Under the pieces are notes generated by a model that was not told where the DNA came from, did no database searches, and saw only the letters and a list, made by a program, of their open reading frames with translations. Both the position numbers and the translations under genes were made by a program. A stretch of DNA of 64,000 nt from assembly GCF_029016285.1 (NCBI RefSeq), contig NZ_CP091975.1:1798001-1862000 (forward strand). The letters are read 5' to 3'. Below are positions 17,172 through 28,819 of the stretch, one piece after another. Positions within the stretch are counted from its first letter, which is position 1; each line of letters starts with the position of its first letter. The DNA comes from Vibrio sp. DW001 (GTDB lineage: Bacteria > Pseudomonadota > Gammaproteobacteria > Enterobacterales > Vibrionaceae).

Positions 17172-17810
17172 ATGGAAAACACTGAAAAGTTAAAAAACAG
17201 CAAAGAAGTAATCGCACATATTGCTGAATGTTTCCCTAAATGCTTTACTTTAGATGGTGAAGCTAAACCACTTAAGATCGGTATCTTTCAAGACCTCGCT
17301 GAGCGTCTGTCTGAAGATCTTAAAGTGAGTAAAACTCAATTACGTGCAGCATTAAGACAATATACTTCTTCATGGCGTTATCTTCATGGTATAAAACCAG
17401 GAGCGACTCGTGTGGATTTGGATGGTAATGCATGTGGTGAGTTGGAAGAAGAACATGTAGAGCACGCAAAACAAGCCTTGGCTGAGAGTAAAGCTCGAGT
17501 TCAAGCACGCCGGAAAGAGCAAGCAATTAAAGCTCGCGAAGAAGGCAAAGCGAAACAAAATGCGACAAAGCCAGCACAGCAACGTCGTGCTAAGCCAGCT
17601 GCGCCGCAACAGAAACAAAATAACAAGCCTGCAGCCCCAGAAACACGTGCACTAACCTCTGATGATATGATCGTTGGAAAAGAAGTAAATGTGAATATGG
17701 GTAAAGGAAATATGGCTGCAACTATAGTTGAAATTAATAAGGATGATGTGCGTGTTCGCCTAACCAACGGTCTTCAAATGGTTGTTAAAGCGGAGCACCT
17801 ACGCGCATAG
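17172..17810 (+). CDS. proQ: RNA chaperone ProQ
   Basis: Global RNA-binding protein that stabilises small RNAs and mRNA 3' ends, 212 residues. An N-terminal FinO-like domain (to about residue 120, with [20 protein letters not shown] and the [20 protein letters not shown] motif) is joined by a long basic Lys/Ala/Gln-rich linker (about 120-160) to a C-terminal Tudor-like domain ([22 protein letters not shown]...[14 protein letters not shown]). The length and domain layout are as in E. coli. The ATG follows AACCAGGAAACCTC. The prc gene starts 18 bases after its stop codon, so the two are co-transcribed as in E. coli. Confidence 0.95.
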   Translation: MENTEKLKNSKEVIAHIAECFPKCFTLDGEAKPLKIGIFQDLAERLSEDLKVSKTQLRAALRQYTSSWRYLHGIKPGATRVDLDGNACGELEEEHVEHAKQALAESKARVQARRKEQAIKAREEGKAKQNATKPAQQRRAKPAAPQQKQNNKPAAPETRALTSDDMIVGKEVNVNMGKGNMAATIVEINKDDVRVRLTNGLQMVVKAEHLRA

Positions 17811-17827
17811 AGGAGACTATCCTACGC

Positions 17828-19834
17828 ATGAATTGCCATTTAAAACTGACTCTAGTCGCCGCATGCATTAGCATTGCGGCTTCTGCACAAGCTTTAGAAT
17901 CCAAAATTTCTAAAGACCAATTACCCACACTTGCACCGGAAGTTCAACACCAAACCGCAAGTAAAAGAGTAACGTCTCGCTTTACTCGATCTCACTATAA
18001 GCATTTTAGTCTCGATGATGATTTCTCTAAGGCGATGTTTGAGCGTTATTTAGAATTGCTTGATTTCAGTCGAAATATTTTTACCCAAGCGGATATAGAT
18101 TCTTTTTCTGAGTGGTCGACTCAATTAGATGACCAACTCAAGATTGGCGACAATCAAATTGCATTTGATGTTTATAACCTTGCAATGGAGAAGCGATTCG
18201 AACGTTATGTGTTTGCTTTGTCTGTTTTAGATAAAGAAATCGCATTTGATGTTGAAGAGTCGATTGAACTGGATCGTTCTGAAGCGAGTTGGGCCAAAAA
18301 TACCGAAGAGTTAGATGAACTGTGGCGTAAGCGTGTTAAGTATGATGCCTTAAGTCTAAAATTGACGGACAAAGAGTGGCCTGAAATTAAGGAAATGCTA
18401 GAAAAGCGTTATAATAACGCCATAAAGCGTATTACTCAGTCGAAAAGTGAAGATGCATTTCAAATCTATATGAATGCCTTTGCTCGTCAGGTAGACCCAC
18501 ATACGAGTTATCTGTCACCACGTAATGCAGAACAGTTCCAGTCAGAGATGAGCTTATCTTTAGAAGGAATTGGTGCAGTTTTACAGATGACCGACGACTA
18601 TACCGTGATTCGTTCTCTGGTGGCTGGAGGTCCTGCGTCTAAAAGCAAAGAACTGTCTGATGGTGACCGCATTATCGGTGTTGGTCAAGAAAGCGCTGAC
18701 ATGGTGGACGTAATAGGCTGGCGACTAGACGACGTTGTTCAGTTGATTAAGGGGCCGAAAGGGACGAAAGTAACATTGAATATATTACCTGAAGGTAAAA
18801 ATTCTAAAAGTTACGATGTCACAATAGTGCGGGACAAAGTTCGTCTAGAAGATAGAGCGGTTAAGTCTGAGGTCATTGAGAGAGACGGTAAAAAGATTGG
18901 CGTTCTTGAAGTTCCTAGTTTTTATGTTGGCTTATCAAAAGATACAGACAAGCTAATTAAAGAACTTGAACAGCAATCTGTTGATGGCATCATCGTCGAC
19001 TTAAGAAACAACGGTGGTGGAGCATTAACTGAAGCGACCGCATTATCGGGTCTGTTTATTAAGAAAGGTCCCGTTGTTCAGGTTCGAGATAGTTATGGTC
19101 GTGTCAATGTTAACAGTGATACCGATGATATCTCTAGCTATGATGGACCATTAACTGTTTTGACCAATCGTTATAGCGCCTCTGCTTCAGAGATTTTTGC
19201 CGCGGCTATGCAAGACTATGGACGTGCAATTATTTTAGGAGAGCAAACCTTTGGTAAAGGGACAGTCCAACAACATCGTTCATTAAATCATATATATGAT
19301 TTGTTTGATAAAGAGCTAGGTTACGTACAGTACACTATTCAAAAGTTCTACCGTATTGATGGTGGCAGTACACAGAATAAGGGTGTCGTTCCTGATATAT
19401 CCTATCCTAGTGCCGTTGATCCAGAAGAAACGGGCGAAAGTGTTGAAGATAATGCGTTGCCATGGGATAGCATTGATAAAGCAGCCTATGATGTGTTGAA
19501 ACAGCGTGAAACACAGATAACTGCTCTTAATTTGCAACATGAACAGCGTATAAGTAGCGATAGAGAATTCGGTTTTATTGCGCAAGATATTGCTCAATAT
19601 AAGCTAGAGAAAGACGACAACACTTTGTCATTAAGTGAGAAAACTAGGAAAGACAAAATAGAGGATAGAGAAGCAAAGAGATTAGCTCGTATCAATGAAC
19701 GTCAAAAGTCGCTAGGTGAAGAAGAATTTACCTCTCTTGATGATGTTGATAAAGATTACGAAGGTCCAGATGCTTATTTAGATGAGTCCGTTGCCATTAT
19801 GGTTGATATGATAAAGGCAAAGTCAGCTAGTTGA
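17828..19834 (+). CDS. prc: periplasmic carboxy-terminal protease Prc (Tsp)
   Basis: Degrades periplasmic proteins bearing nonpolar C-termini, including ssrA-tagged ones, and trims peptidoglycan hydrolases with the adaptor NlpI. The 668-residue protein has a signal peptide (MNCHLKLTLVAACISIAASA, cleavage near residue 22), an N-terminal helical domain, a PDZ domain (about 235-320, LSLEGIGAVLQMTDDYTV) and the S41 protease core. The catalytic dyad is visible as Ser452 in SASASEIF and Lys477 in TFGKGTVQQ, the same numbering as in the E. coli precursor. It follows proQ closely and ends before a strong terminator. Confidence 0.95.
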   Translation: MNCHLKLTLVAACISIAASAQALESKISKDQLPTLAPEVQHQTASKRVTSRFTRSHYKHFSLDDDFSKAMFERYLELLDFSRNIFTQADIDSFSEWSTQLDDQLKIGDNQIAFDVYNLAMEKRFERYVFALSVLDKEIAFDVEESIELDRSEASWAKNTEELDELWRKRVKYDALSLKLTDKEWPEIKEMLEKRYNNAIKRITQSKSEDAFQIYMNAFARQVDPHTSYLSPRNAEQFQSEMSLSLEGIGAVLQMTDDYTVIRSLVAGGPASKSKELSDGDRIIGVGQESADMVDVIGWRLDDVVQLIKGPKGTKVTLNILPEGKNSKSYDVTIVRDKVRLEDRAVKSEVIERDGKKIGVLEVPSFYVGLSKDTDKLIKELEQQSVDGIIVDLRNNGGGALTEATALSGLFIKKGPVVQVRDSYGRVNVNSDTDDISSYDGPLTVLTNRYSASASEIFAAAMQDYGRAIILGEQTFGKGTVQQHRSLNHIYDLFDKELGYVQYTIQKFYRIDGGSTQNKGVVPDISYPSAVDPEETGESVEDNALPWDSIDKAAYDVLKQRETQITALNLQHEQRISSDREFGFIAQDIAQYKLEKDDNTLSLSEKTRKDKIEDREAKRLARINERQKSLGEEEFTSLDDVDKDYEGPDAYLDESVAIMVDMIKAKSAS

Positions 19835-19851
19835 TAATAATGAAAATAATC

Positions 19852-19882
19852 AAAAGGCGAGCGCTATGCTCGCCTTTTTTTT
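19852..19882 (+). terminator. rho-independent terminator of proQ-prc
   Basis: GGCGAGC, a 5-nt loop and GCTCGCC are followed by eight T residues, 18 bases after the prc stop codon. Confidence 0.92.
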
Positions 19883-19966
19883 GTTTAAAATAATGTGATT
19901 TGCGTCAAATATTTCGCTTTATTCAGAAACTAACTCTACGCTTATATAAAGTGAGGAGAGTTAGTG

Positions 19967-20647
19967 ATGAAGATTATCATGTTAATTCTAGCCTGTTACA
20001 CACTCGTGTTTTCAGTCTCGGTTAGCGCGACTAGCGCAGAAATAAATAATAAAATCGATTTAACTCAGTTTGATTACCCTTTTTTGCTCGGTGATTGGTT
20101 TCTGACTAATCCAGCGCCAGAAGAAGGTCATGCTGATTTTTTAGCAATAAGGTTGCACATAGCATCAAACTATCAGTTTGCTATAGAGATACAAAATAAC
20201 GACCAAAGCATGAATTATTGGCAAGGGAGCTACTCATTAAGTAACGACACCTTAATATTAGGGTTAGGTACCGAAACACCTCAAACCTACCGTTACTTAG
20301 CTAACCATAACCATTTAATGCTCAATGGCATTCCCTTTGTTAAAGGTTACTCACCAGAACTCATTGGTCGTTGGAAAAGTGCAGAAATCAAAGGGGATGA
20401 CATTCTTGCAAGTCATGTCAGTCATGTCAGCCTCACCTTGCAACCTGATTTCATGTTCTTATTTATGTCAGAATCTGCAGACGGGAATCTCGCTGCCTAT
20501 CAAGGTATCTACTATTATGAAGGCGAAAATTTAGTTCTAATGTATGAAAAAGGTGAACATAATTCTCGCTATAAAGTAGAGAATAATACTTTGACCCTTG
20601 AAGGAACGGGCTTTGATATGTACACCGTAATGAATAGAGTTGAGTGA
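19967..20647 (+). CDS. secreted protein with two repeated lipocalin-like modules, unknown function
   Basis: A 226-residue protein of a type I know only as a Vibrio conserved hypothetical. The first 23 or so residues (MKIIMLILACYTLVFSVSVSA) are a signal peptide. The mature part contains two modules of about 85-90 residues that resemble each other: each begins LLGDWF or LIGRWK, continues with a strand and then WQGSYSLSNDTLIL or YQGIYYYEGENLVL, and ends YRYLANHNHLMLNG or YKVENNTLTLEG. This suggests an internal duplication of a small beta-barrel. The ATG at 19967 is preceded by GTGAGGAG; a GTG three bases earlier is also possible. It is flanked by terminators on both sides and so is a single-gene unit. 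Confidence 0.7.
   Translation: MKIIMLILACYTLVFSVSVSATSAEINNKIDLTQFDYPFLLGDWFLTNPAPEEGHADFLAIRLHIASNYQFAIEIQNNDQSMNYWQGSYSLSNDTLILGLGTETPQTYRYLANHNHLMLNGIPFVKGYSPELIGRWKSAEIKGDDILASHVSHVSLTLQPDFMFLFMSESADGNLAAYQGIYYYEGENLVLMYEKGEHNSRYKVENNTLTLEGTGFDMYTVMNRVE
20411..20428 (+). repeat. two tandem 9-bp units within the secreted-protein gene
   Basis: AGTCATGTC occurs twice in a row, in frame, encoding Ser-His-Val twice in the second module. Copy-number change here would add or remove three residues without a frameshift. Confidence 0.6.
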
Positions 20648-20684
20648 ATTAATCTGATTACGGTCTAAATAACACCGTATTGAG

Positions 20685-20713
20685 GAGGCACTTTGATAAA
20701 GGTGCCTTTTTTG
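20685..20713 (+). terminator. terminator after the secreted-protein gene
   Basis: GGCAC and GTGCC arms around a 10-nt loop that can pair further (CTTT/AAAG), followed by six T residues. Confidence 0.75.
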
Positions 20714-20859
20714 TGTTTGTTAAACCTTGTTTTTGTTCAAAATAACCCGACATATAAGGGTAAGGATAAACGAACTCGGTTGCTTCAATCTGAATTCGCT
20801 TTATGACCTACTCTATTCTCTGGAAAGACTCTTAGCTAAGTAAGAGTAAAGGAAGAACT

Positions 20860-23478
20860 ATGTCTGAACAAACTCAAGCAAAACCTGTCGCTAAGTATCG
20901 TATAGATTACCTGTCGCCATCGCATTCGATTACTCATATAGATTTGGAATTTGACCTCTATGATAGAGAAACCATCGTCGTCGCCGTTTCTAAAGTCAAA
21001 CAGTTGCAAGAAAGTAATACTCTTACTCTAGAGGGTGAACAACTAAAACTTTTGAGCGTAACCATTGACGGTGAACAATGGACGAATTTTCAAGAATCTG
21101 ATGGGAAGCTTACCATCGAAGGATTACCAAAAGAATTCGAATTAGCGATTACCACCGAGTTAGATCCAGAAGGGAATAGTGCATTAGAAGGTTTGTATAA
21201 ATCAGGTGGTGCATTTTGTACGCAGTGCGAAGCGGAAGGGTTCCGTCGTATTACATATTATATGGACCGTCCCGATGTGTTGGCCGTCTTTACCTCAAAG
21301 GTCATAGCAGACAAAACCCAATATCCATTTTTGTTGAGTAATGGGAATAAAACTGGATCTGGTGATCTTGATAACGGCCGTCATTGGGTACAATGGTTAG
21401 ACCCGCACCCTAAACCTGCGTACTTATTTGCATTGGTAGCCGGTGATTTTGATCTATTAGCCGATAGCTATACAACGATGTCTGGTCGCGATGTTGCCTT
21501 AGAGATTTATGTAGATAAGGGAAACCTGGACAGAGCAAGTCACGCGATGCTATCGCTAAAAAATTCGATGGCATGGGATGAGCAACGTTTTGGTCTAGAA
21601 TACGATCTGGATATTTATATGATTGTTGCCGTCGATTTTTTCAATATGGGTGCGATGGAAAATAAAGGGTTGAATGTATTTAACTCTAAGTTTGTATTGG
21701 CGAACGAAAAAACGGCCACAGATACGGATTACTTGGGCATTGAAGCTGTCATCGGTCATGAGTATTTCCATAACTGGACGGGAAATAGGGTCACTTGTCG
21801 CGACTGGTTTCAACTGAGTCTGAAAGAAGGCTTAACTGTATTCCGAGATCAGGAGTTTTCATCTGATCTAGGTTCTCGCGCGGTAAACCGTATTAACAAT
21901 GTCAGGATTATACGCGGGCCTCAGTTTGCTGAAGATGCAAGCCCAATGTCACATTCTATCCGACCAGACAAAGTTATAGAGATGAATAACTTTTACACGC
22001 TTACCGTGTACGAAAAAGGCAGCGAGGTCATACGTATGATGCACACGCTGCTAGGTGAGGTGAGTTTTCAAAAAGGGATGAAGCTCTATTTTGAGCGACA
22101 TGACGGAACCGCAGCAACATGTGATGATTTTGTTTCCGCTATGCAAGATGCCTCCGGTGTTGATTTAACTCAGTTTAAACGTTGGTATAGCCAATCAGGT
22201 ACGCCAACTATTCATGTCACTAGCTCCTATGACAGTGAGCAAAAGACCTATGCAGTTACTGTAGAGCAATCAACCGCCGCGACTCAAGAACAAAAGGAGA
22301 AGTTGCCTTTACATATTCCTCTCGATATTGAGTTGTATGGGTCGAATGGTGATGTTATTCCGTTACAGTGTAATGGAAAATTCATCAATAATGTTTTGAA
22401 TATTAACGAAGAAAAACAAATATTTATATTTGATAATGTAGATGAGTTACCCATTATTTCTTTGTTACGTGAATTCTCAGCGCCAGTGAAATTGGTCTAT
22501 GACTATACCGATCCAGAGCTGATGTTTTTGATGGTCCATGCGACTAACGAGTTCGCTCGTTGGGATGCAGGACAAATGTTATTGGCTAAATACATTAAAG
22601 CAAACATAGAAAATGTTCAAAATGGGCGCGCCTTTGAGTTATCAGAGCGTGTTCTAGACGCATTCAGAGGAGTATTACTGAATCGCGAGTTGGACCCCGC
22701 ATTTATTGCAGAGGTGTTGTCGTTACCGAGTCAAAATGAAGTCGCCGGTTGGTTCAAACCAGTTGATGTCGACGCTGTTTACTCAGTATTAAAATCAATA
22801 AAGATGGCTATCGCTAATAACCTGCAAGATGAATTAGCGGCTGTTTATGGGTCATTAGTTCAATCCAAATATACTGTAGAGCATGATGCCATTGGTAAAA
22901 GGGCACTAAGAAACATGGCCTTAAGTTATCTCGCTTATCTGCCGCAAGGTAATGAGTTGGTCAAAGCACAATACAGTAGTGCCAACAATATGACTGACAC
23001 AATGGCTGCGTTATCTGCTGCGAATCAGGCAAAACTGCCTTGTCGCGAAAAGATGATGGATGATTTTAGTGAAAAATGGGTCAATGATGGCTTGGTAATG
23101 GATAAGTGGTTTGCATTACAGGGCACCAGTCCTTCGGATGACGTTCTAGATGTGGTGAAGAAAACCATGCAACATCAAGCGTTCACTATGAAAAATCCGA
23201 ACAGAATTCGCAGCCTTATCGGATCGTTCCTTACTGCGAATCCGGTTAATTTCCACGCGAAGGATGGCTCAGGCTATCAATTTGCTGGAGAAATATTAAC
23301 TGAATTGAATGAAAGCAACCCACAGGTTGCATCTAGACTGATTGACCCTCTATTGAAATATCGTAATTATGATGAAGCAAGGCAGTTATTAATGCGAGCA
23401 GAATTAGAAAAGTTGTCAAAACTTGAAAACTTAGCAAAAGATCTGTTTGAAAAGGTGACTAAAGCGCTTGATTCGTAG
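20860..23478 (+). CDS. pepN: aminopeptidase N
   Basis: Cytoplasmic zinc M1 aminopeptidase that removes N-terminal residues from peptides in the last steps of protein turnover. The 872 residues compare with 870 in E. coli. The substrate-anchoring GAMEN motif is at 264-268, the zinc site HEYFH at 300-304 with the third ligand Glu323 in LKEGLTVFRDQEF, and the C-terminal helical domain is complete. The ATG follows AAAGGAAGAACT. It is monocistronic or forms a small unit with the DUF2835 gene 64 bases downstream. Confidence 0.96.
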   Translation: MSEQTQAKPVAKYRIDYLSPSHSITHIDLEFDLYDRETIVVAVSKVKQLQESNTLTLEGEQLKLLSVTIDGEQWTNFQESDGKLTIEGLPKEFELAITTELDPEGNSALEGLYKSGGAFCTQCEAEGFRRITYYMDRPDVLAVFTSKVIADKTQYPFLLSNGNKTGSGDLDNGRHWVQWLDPHPKPAYLFALVAGDFDLLADSYTTMSGRDVALEIYVDKGNLDRASHAMLSLKNSMAWDEQRFGLEYDLDIYMIVAVDFFNMGAMENKGLNVFNSKFVLANEKTATDTDYLGIEAVIGHEYFHNWTGNRVTCRDWFQLSLKEGLTVFRDQEFSSDLGSRAVNRINNVRIIRGPQFAEDASPMSHSIRPDKVIEMNNFYTLTVYEKGSEVIRMMHTLLGEVSFQKGMKLYFERHDGTAATCDDFVSAMQDASGVDLTQFKRWYSQSGTPTIHVTSSYDSEQKTYAVTVEQSTAATQEQKEKLPLHIPLDIELYGSNGDVIPLQCNGKFINNVLNINEEKQIFIFDNVDELPIISLLREFSAPVKLVYDYTDPELMFLMVHATNEFARWDAGQMLLAKYIKANIENVQNGRAFELSERVLDAFRGVLLNRELDPAFIAEVLSLPSQNEVAGWFKPVDVDAVYSVLKSIKMAIANNLQDELAAVYGSLVQSKYTVEHDAIGKRALRNMALSYLAYLPQGNELVKAQYSSANNMTDTMAALSAANQAKLPCREKMMDDFSEKWVNDGLVMDKWFALQGTSPSDDVLDVVKKTMQHQAFTMKNPNRIRSLIGSFLTANPVNFHAKDGSGYQFAGEILTELNESNPQVASRLIDPLLKYRNYDEARQLLMRAELEKLSKLENLAKDLFEKVTKALDS

Positions 23479-23542
23479 CTAAAACTTATAAGAAGATAGT
23501 CGTATGGCTATCTTCTTTCTTTTTACTTAAGTAAAACGTAAT

Positions 23543-23761
23543 ATGAACCAATATACATTTCGTCTTGATATTCCTTACAATGTGTTTCTACAACATTATG
23601 CCGGTTCAGCAAGCAGTGTACTGGTTTACACGGAACAAGGGTTAAAACTGCAGGTTCCTGCGATGCGATTAAGACCGTTCTTAACTCAAATCGGTGTAAA
23701 AGGTCGGTTTCGATTAACAACAGATAAAATGAACAAGTTTGTTAACCTAGAATCGGTTTAG
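23543..23761 (+). CDS. DUF2835 family small protein
   Basis: A 72-residue protein (MNQYTFRLDIPYN...VNLESV) of the DUF2835 family, known to me as a gammaproteobacterial small protein without assigned function. It is basic, with two short beta-like stretches (YTFRLDIPYNVFLQHY and GLKLQVPAMRLRPFL) and the PAMRLRPFLT...GVKGRFRL core, and contains no membrane helix or metal site. The position between pepN and the NAD-glutamate dehydrogenase gene is, as I recall, conserved in vibrios. A nucleic-acid-binding role is conceivable from its charge but not shown. Confidence 0.8.
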   Translation: MNQYTFRLDIPYNVFLQHYAGSASSVLVYTEQGLKLQVPAMRLRPFLTQIGVKGRFRLTTDKMNKFVNLESV

Positions 23762-23930
23762 ATATGTTAAATTTCAGATAGTTAAATCGAGTTACCACTC
23801 ACAGTTTTTGATACCCACCTCTCTATTTGTAACCAATTCATTAACTTATTTTCAATATATCTCTTACAATAACTAAGTACCCAACGAACATTGTGTTCGT
23901 GTCCCCACTAAAAACAATTTGGAGTGCAAT

Positions 23931-26900
23931 ATGACCGCACGCGAGCCTGTTGTGCCGGTTCTACTTGAAAAAGTGTATCAACTTATTCAAGACAAACTTG
24001 AACTTGCTCAAAAACCTTTAGTTACTCAGCTAGCGAAACATCTCTACAGCAACATTTCTCAGGACGACCTGATAAATAGGAATGACTCAGATCTTTATGG
24101 CGCAGTAATAAGTTTATGGCACCATATCTCTGAAACACAATTCAAAGATATTTCGGTTAGGGTATTTAATCCTAGCTTGAGCCGCCATGGTTGGCAGTCA
24201 ACGCATACGATAATTGAAATCGTCGTTCCAGACAGTCCGTTTCTCGTAGACTCGACAAAAATGGCTTTGACCAGACTGGGATTAACTTGTCATTTTATGC
24301 TTAATGGCCCCACACAACTAAAGCGAAATAGTGACGGTGAAGTCGCTGAGTTAAATAGTGGTAAAGGGGATTTCCAATCTCTTTTTCATATTGAGGTTGA
24401 TAGGCTGAACAGCAAAAATGAAATGACTGCACTCAAAACTGAGTTGGTGGGCGTGCTAACTGATACTGGATTAGTGGTTAGCGATTGGCAAGTGATGTCG
24501 GACAAATTACAACAAGTCATCAAAAAAACAGAAGATAACCTTAAATCGATTCCATTGGAGAAAAGTCGCTTAGACGAAAGCCTGCAATTCATGAGATGGC
24601 TCGGTAAGCACAACTTTACCTTTATGGGTTACAAAGAATATGACCTGGTTGAAAGCAACAATGGCCTTCAGCTTGAACCAACGAAAGAGAAAGGTTTGGG
24701 TTTATTTGGTCTTGCTAGTCGTATTCGTACCGTAGAACTTTCAAAGTTTGCTGAATCAGCGCAAGCAGAAGCGACAAAACCTTACCTACTGATTCTCACC
24801 AAAGGTCATGCCTCTTCAAGGATTCATCGACCAGCTTATACCGACTATATAGGTATCAAGAAATTTGACGAGCAAGGTAATGTTGTAGGTGAGCATCGAT
24901 TTACAGGGTTATACACATCTGCTGTCTACAACCAAAGTGTATTCAATATTCCCTTAATTGGACAAAAAGTAGAACGAATTCTTAGCGCTAGCGGGTATAG
25001 AAAGGGATCTTACTCTTATAAAGCACTTCTCAATATTTTAGAAAACTATCCAAGAGATGAGTTGCTTCAAGCAAAAGAGGAAGAGTTGTTAGAAACCGGC
25101 CTTGGTGTCGTGCAAATGCAAGATCGTGATCTTGTTCGTTTGTTTGTTCGTAAAGACCCGTTTGGCCGTTTTTTCAGTTGTATGGTTTATGTTTCCAAAG
25201 AACGTTATAACACTGAAGTCCGAAAATTGACTCAACGTATACTCCGTCAGCATCTAAATTCAGATCGGGAGGTTGAATTCACGACGTTCTTCTCAGAAAG
25301 CCCACTTGCGAGGACGCACTATATAGTCCGAGTAGACAACAACAATTTCAATATAGATGTAAAAGCGATAGAGCATAACTTGATGGAAGCTTCTTCAACT
25401 TGGGTCGATAGACTAGAACACGCCATTGTTGCAAACTTGGGCGAAAGCAAAGGTCTTTCTTTTGCAAAACAATATAAGAATGCATTTCCAAGTTCATATA
25501 AGTCGGATGTCATGCCAAGCATCGCGGTTTCAGATATTGAACGGTTAGAAAATTTGAATGACGAAAACAAATTAGGCATGCTGTTTTATCGACCTCAAGA
25601 AGAGGGGATAAATTCTAAGGTTGTTCATCTTAAATTATATCACCGTGATGAACCGATTCATCTGTCAGATGTCATGCCGATGTTGGAAAATCTCGGTTTA
25701 CGAGTCGTTGGTGAATCGCCTTACGAAGTAAGAAAGGCAAATGGAACGATATACTGGATACTTGATTTTTCCATGCTCCACAAAAGCGATGAGAACATTG
25801 ACTTACGTGAAGCCCAAGAGAGATTTCAACAAGCGTTTGCCGCTATTTGGTCTGGTGAGTTAGAAAGCGACGGCTTTAATAGATTGTTACTTGGTGCAGG
25901 TTTAACCGGAAGAGAAATTACGATCCTAAGAAGTTACGCTCGATATATGAGACAGGTTGGATTCCCATTTAGCCAAAGCTATATCGAAAACACGCTATCC
26001 GATCACACCGAGATGGCAAAAAGCCTAGTTGAATTATTTGAGAGACGATTTGATCCTAAATGCAAAGGTGCCCAAAAAGGACAGACAGATCTTATACAGC
26101 ACATTACTGAGCAGCTCGATCATGTAGAGAGTTTGGATGACGATAGGATCATTCGACGTTATATGGAAATGATCTCAGCGACGTTAAGAACAAATTATTA
26201 TCAGCTAGACAAAAACAAAAAGAACAAACCATGGTTATCGTTAAAACTTAGGCCACGTGAAATTGCAGATATTCCAAAACCCGTTCCTGAGTTCGAAATA
26301 TTTGTGTATGCACCGGATATCGAAGGGGTGCATTTACGGGGTGGAAAGGTTGCTCGTGGTGGACTTCGTTGGTCAGACAGACAAGAAGATTTCCGTACGG
26401 AGATACTCGGGTTAGTAAAAGCACAACAAGTAAAGAATACCGTAATTGTTCCTGTTGGTGCGAAAGGCGGTTTCGTATGTAAAAAACAACCAAGTTTGTC
26501 TTCGCGTGATGAAATATTTGCGGAAGGCAAACGTTGCTACAAGATATTTATTCGCGCGTTGTTAGATGTTTCCGATAATATTGTGGAAGGTCAGTTGGTT
26601 CATCCAACGAATGTGGTTCGTCATGATGAAGATGATGCTTATTTAGTAGTCGCAGCAGATAAAGGGACGGCAACGTTTTCTGATTTGGCGAACTCAGTCT
26701 CTGAGGAATACAATTTTTGGCTGGGCGATGCATTTGCCTCTGGTGGTTCAAATGGTTATGACCATAAAGCGATGGGCATTACGGCTAAAGGTGGATGGGA
26801 GTCGGTCAAACGTCACTTTAGAGAAATGGGAATTAACTGCCAAACCACTGATTTTACCTGTATCGGTATTGGAGATATGGCAGGTGATGTGTTTGGAAAT

Positions 26901-28772
26901 GGGATGCTTCTTTCCAAACATATAAAACTGCAAGTTGCATTTAACCATATGCACATATTTATCGATCCAACCCCAGACTCTGCAATAAGTTGGAAAGAGC
27001 GAGATCGTCTGTTTACATTACCAAGATCCAGTTGGGAAGATTATGATCCTAAACTGATCTCAAAAGGTGGCGGTATATTCTCAAGGCGATCAAAGTCGAT
27101 CAAACTTACACCAGAAATACAGAAGATGATCGGAACACGTAAGGCGGCTTTAGCGCCCAGTGATCTTATTAAGATGCTTCTGAAAATGGATGTCGATCTT
27201 TTATGGAATGGTGGTATTGGTACTTACATTAAAGCGTCCACAGAAACTCATACTGATGTTGGCGATCGCGCAAACGACGTATTGCGAATAGATGGCCAAG
27301 AGCTGAAAGCGAAAGTGGTTGGAGAAGGTGGCAACTTAGGAATGACACAACAAGGTCGTATTGAATATGCCTTGACTGGTGGACGTGTCAACACGGACTT
27401 TGTTGATAACGTTGGTGGTGTTGATTGTTCTGATAACGAAGTGAACATTAAAATATTCCTTAACGGATTAGTTGCACTCGGTGATATGACAACGAAACAA
27501 CGCAATGAAATCCTGGATAAAATGGAAGTCGAAGTCGGCGAGATAGTATTGGAGGACGCTTATTGTCAGGCTGAATCTATTTCAGTGACCGAAAAACAAG
27601 GAACTTCATTAGTTAAGGAACAGATTCGATTCATCCATACATTAGAAAAAGCAGGTCATTTAGATAGAGTATTGGAATATATTCCTGATGATGAAACCTT
27701 GCTAGAACGAGAAAAACAAGGCAAGGCATTTACTCGACCAGAGTTGTCTGTATTGGTTGCTTATGGAAAGATGATACTAAAAGAACAGTTAGTAAGTGAC
27801 GAGATAGCATCAGATAACTATCACAAACAACTGTTAGTGAAATACTTCCCTGAAGAGTTACGCCGTAACTATATTGCTCATGCTGAAAATCATCCTCTTA
27901 AACGAGAGATAATAGCAACGGCACTGGCAAATCAAATGGTTAACGAGATGGGATGCAATTTTGTCACCCGTCTTCAAGAAGAAACAGGCGCCAGCATTGA
28001 CAAAGTTGCCAATGCTTATTCTGCGGCTCGGGATATTTTTAACTTCGAAAAAACATTAAAAGATATTCGTAAACTTGATAATGTATCAACCACAAGTGCG
28101 CAGTATGATTTGATTTTCCAAGTAAGAAGGACGTTAAGAAGATTATCGCGATGGATGATCAGAAATAATGCGGGTAGTTTTAGTGTTAATGATCTGATTA
28201 GTCATTATAAGGCCGATGTGATCGCCATAGGAAAAACACTGGATCAGTGTTTAGTACCAGAAGAGGTCAAAGAGCATGACGATCTCGCCAACGCGTGGAT
28301 CGAACAAGGTGTTGAGAAGGGATTGGCGCATCATGTGGCTCGTTTATCGAGTCTCAATTCTGCATTGGATATTTCCTCTGTTGCGAAAGAAAGTGGGCAA
28401 AGTGTTGAAGACGCGTCTAAGTTATACTTTAATTTAGGGGATAGGCTCTCATTACATTGGTTCTTAAAACAGATCAATACCCAAGGTGTAGATAACAATT
28501 GGCAAGCTTTGGCAAGAGCGGCATTTAGAGAGGATCTTGATTGGCAACAGCGACAACTTACGGCGTTGGTGCTCAGTTGTAATTGTGGTAGTACCGCATT
28601 TGATCCTTTATCTGATCTGGATTCTTGGATCAGTAGTAATAAGCCATCTTTAGAGCGTTGGGAAAATATACTGAACGAATTTAAAGTAGGTTCCATGCAT
28701 GAATTTGCTAAGTTTTCAGTTGCCTTGCGAGAATTGATGCTATTAAATTTGAATTGTTCCAAAAATAAGTAA
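23931..28772 (+). CDS. gdhB: NAD-specific glutamate dehydrogenase, large 180-kDa type
   Basis: Oxidatively deaminates glutamate to 2-oxoglutarate for use of amino acids as carbon source. At 1613 residues it matches the giant GDH class of Pseudomonas (about 1620). The ATG at 23931 is chosen over a TTG at 23919, which itself overlaps the GGAG ribosome site. A long N-terminal ACT-like regulatory part (to about 700) precedes the catalytic domain with [44 protein letters not shown] (the last part containing the catalytic Lys), the [10 protein letters not shown] and [17 protein letters not shown] nucleotide-domain segments and [14 protein letters not shown] helical C-terminal domain follows. A terminator separates it from pyrD. 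Confidence 0.94.
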   Translation: MTAREPVVPVLLEKVYQLIQDKLELAQKPLVTQLAKHLYSNISQDDLINRNDSDLYGAVISLWHHISETQFKDISVRVFNPSLSRHGWQSTHTIIEIVVPDSPFLVDSTKMALTRLGLTCHFMLNGPTQLKRNSDGEVAELNSGKGDFQSLFHIEVDRLNSKNEMTALKTELVGVLTDTGLVVSDWQVMSDKLQQVIKKTEDNLKSIPLEKSRLDESLQFMRWLGKHNFTFMGYKEYDLVESNNGLQLEPTKEKGLGLFGLASRIRTVELSKFAESAQAEATKPYLLILTKGHASSRIHRPAYTDYIGIKKFDEQGNVVGEHRFTGLYTSAVYNQSVFNIPLIGQKVERILSASGYRKGSYSYKALLNILENYPRDELLQAKEEELLETGLGVVQMQDRDLVRLFVRKDPFGRFFSCMVYVSKERYNTEVRKLTQRILRQHLNSDREVEFTTFFSESPLARTHYIVRVDNNNFNIDVKAIEHNLMEASSTWVDRLEHAIVANLGESKGLSFAKQYKNAFPSSYKSDVMPSIAVSDIERLENLNDENKLGMLFYRPQEEGINSKVVHLKLYHRDEPIHLSDVMPMLENLGLRVVGESPYEVRKANGTIYWILDFSMLHKSDENIDLREAQERFQQAFAAIWSGELESDGFNRLLLGAGLTGREITILRSYARYMRQVGFPFSQSYIENTLSDHTEMAKSLVELFERRFDPKCKGAQKGQTDLIQHITEQLDHVESLDDDRIIRRYMEMISATLRTNYYQLDKNKKNKPWLSLKLRPREIADIPKPVPEFEIFVYAPDIEGVHLRGGKVARGGLRWSDRQEDFRTEILGLVKAQQVKNTVIVPVGAKGGFVCKKQPSLSSRDEIFAEGKRCYKIFIRALLDVSDNIVEGQLVHPTNVVRHDEDDAYLVVAADKGTATFSDLANSVSEEYNFWLGDAFASGGSNGYDHKAMGITAKGGWESVKRHFREMGINCQTTDFTCIGIGDMAGDVFGNGMLLSKHIKLQVAFNHMHIFIDPTPDSAISWKERDRLFTLPRSSWEDYDPKLISKGGGIFSRRSKSIKLTPEIQKMIGTRKAALAPSDLIKMLLKMDVDLLWNGGIGTYIKASTETHTDVGDRANDVLRIDGQELKAKVVGEGGNLGMTQQGRIEYALTGGRVNTDFVDNVGGVDCSDNEVNIKIFLNGLVALGDMTTKQRNEILDKMEVEVGEIVLEDAYCQAESISVTEKQGTSLVKEQIRFIHTLEKAGHLDRVLEYIPDDETLLEREKQGKAFTRPELSVLVAYGKMILKEQLVSDEIASDNYHKQLLVKYFPEELRRNYIAHAENHPLKREIIATALANQMVNEMGCNFVTRLQEETGASIDKVANAYSAARDIFNFEKTLKDIRKLDNVSTTSAQYDLIFQVRRTLRRLSRWMIRNNAGSFSVNDLISHYKADVIAIGKTLDQCLVPEEVKEHDDLANAWIEQGVEKGLAHHVARLSSLNSALDISSVAKESGQSVEDASKLYFNLGDRLSLHWFLKQINTQGVDNNWQALARAAFREDLDWQQRQLTALVLSCNCGSTAFDPLSDLDSWISSNKPSLERWENILNEFKVGSMHEFAKFSVALRELMLLNLNCSKNK

Positions 28773-28780
28773 ATAATACA

Positions 28781-28806
28781 GCCCCGTTTATACGGGGCTT
28801 TTTTTT
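28781..28806 (+). terminator. rho-independent terminator after gdhB
   Basis: GCCCCGT, a 4-nt loop and ACGGGGC followed by eight T residues, just before pyrD. Its T-run is close to the pyrD ribosome site, so read-through may still feed pyrD. Confidence 0.87.
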
Positions 28807-28819
28807 ATCGGAGGCATAC

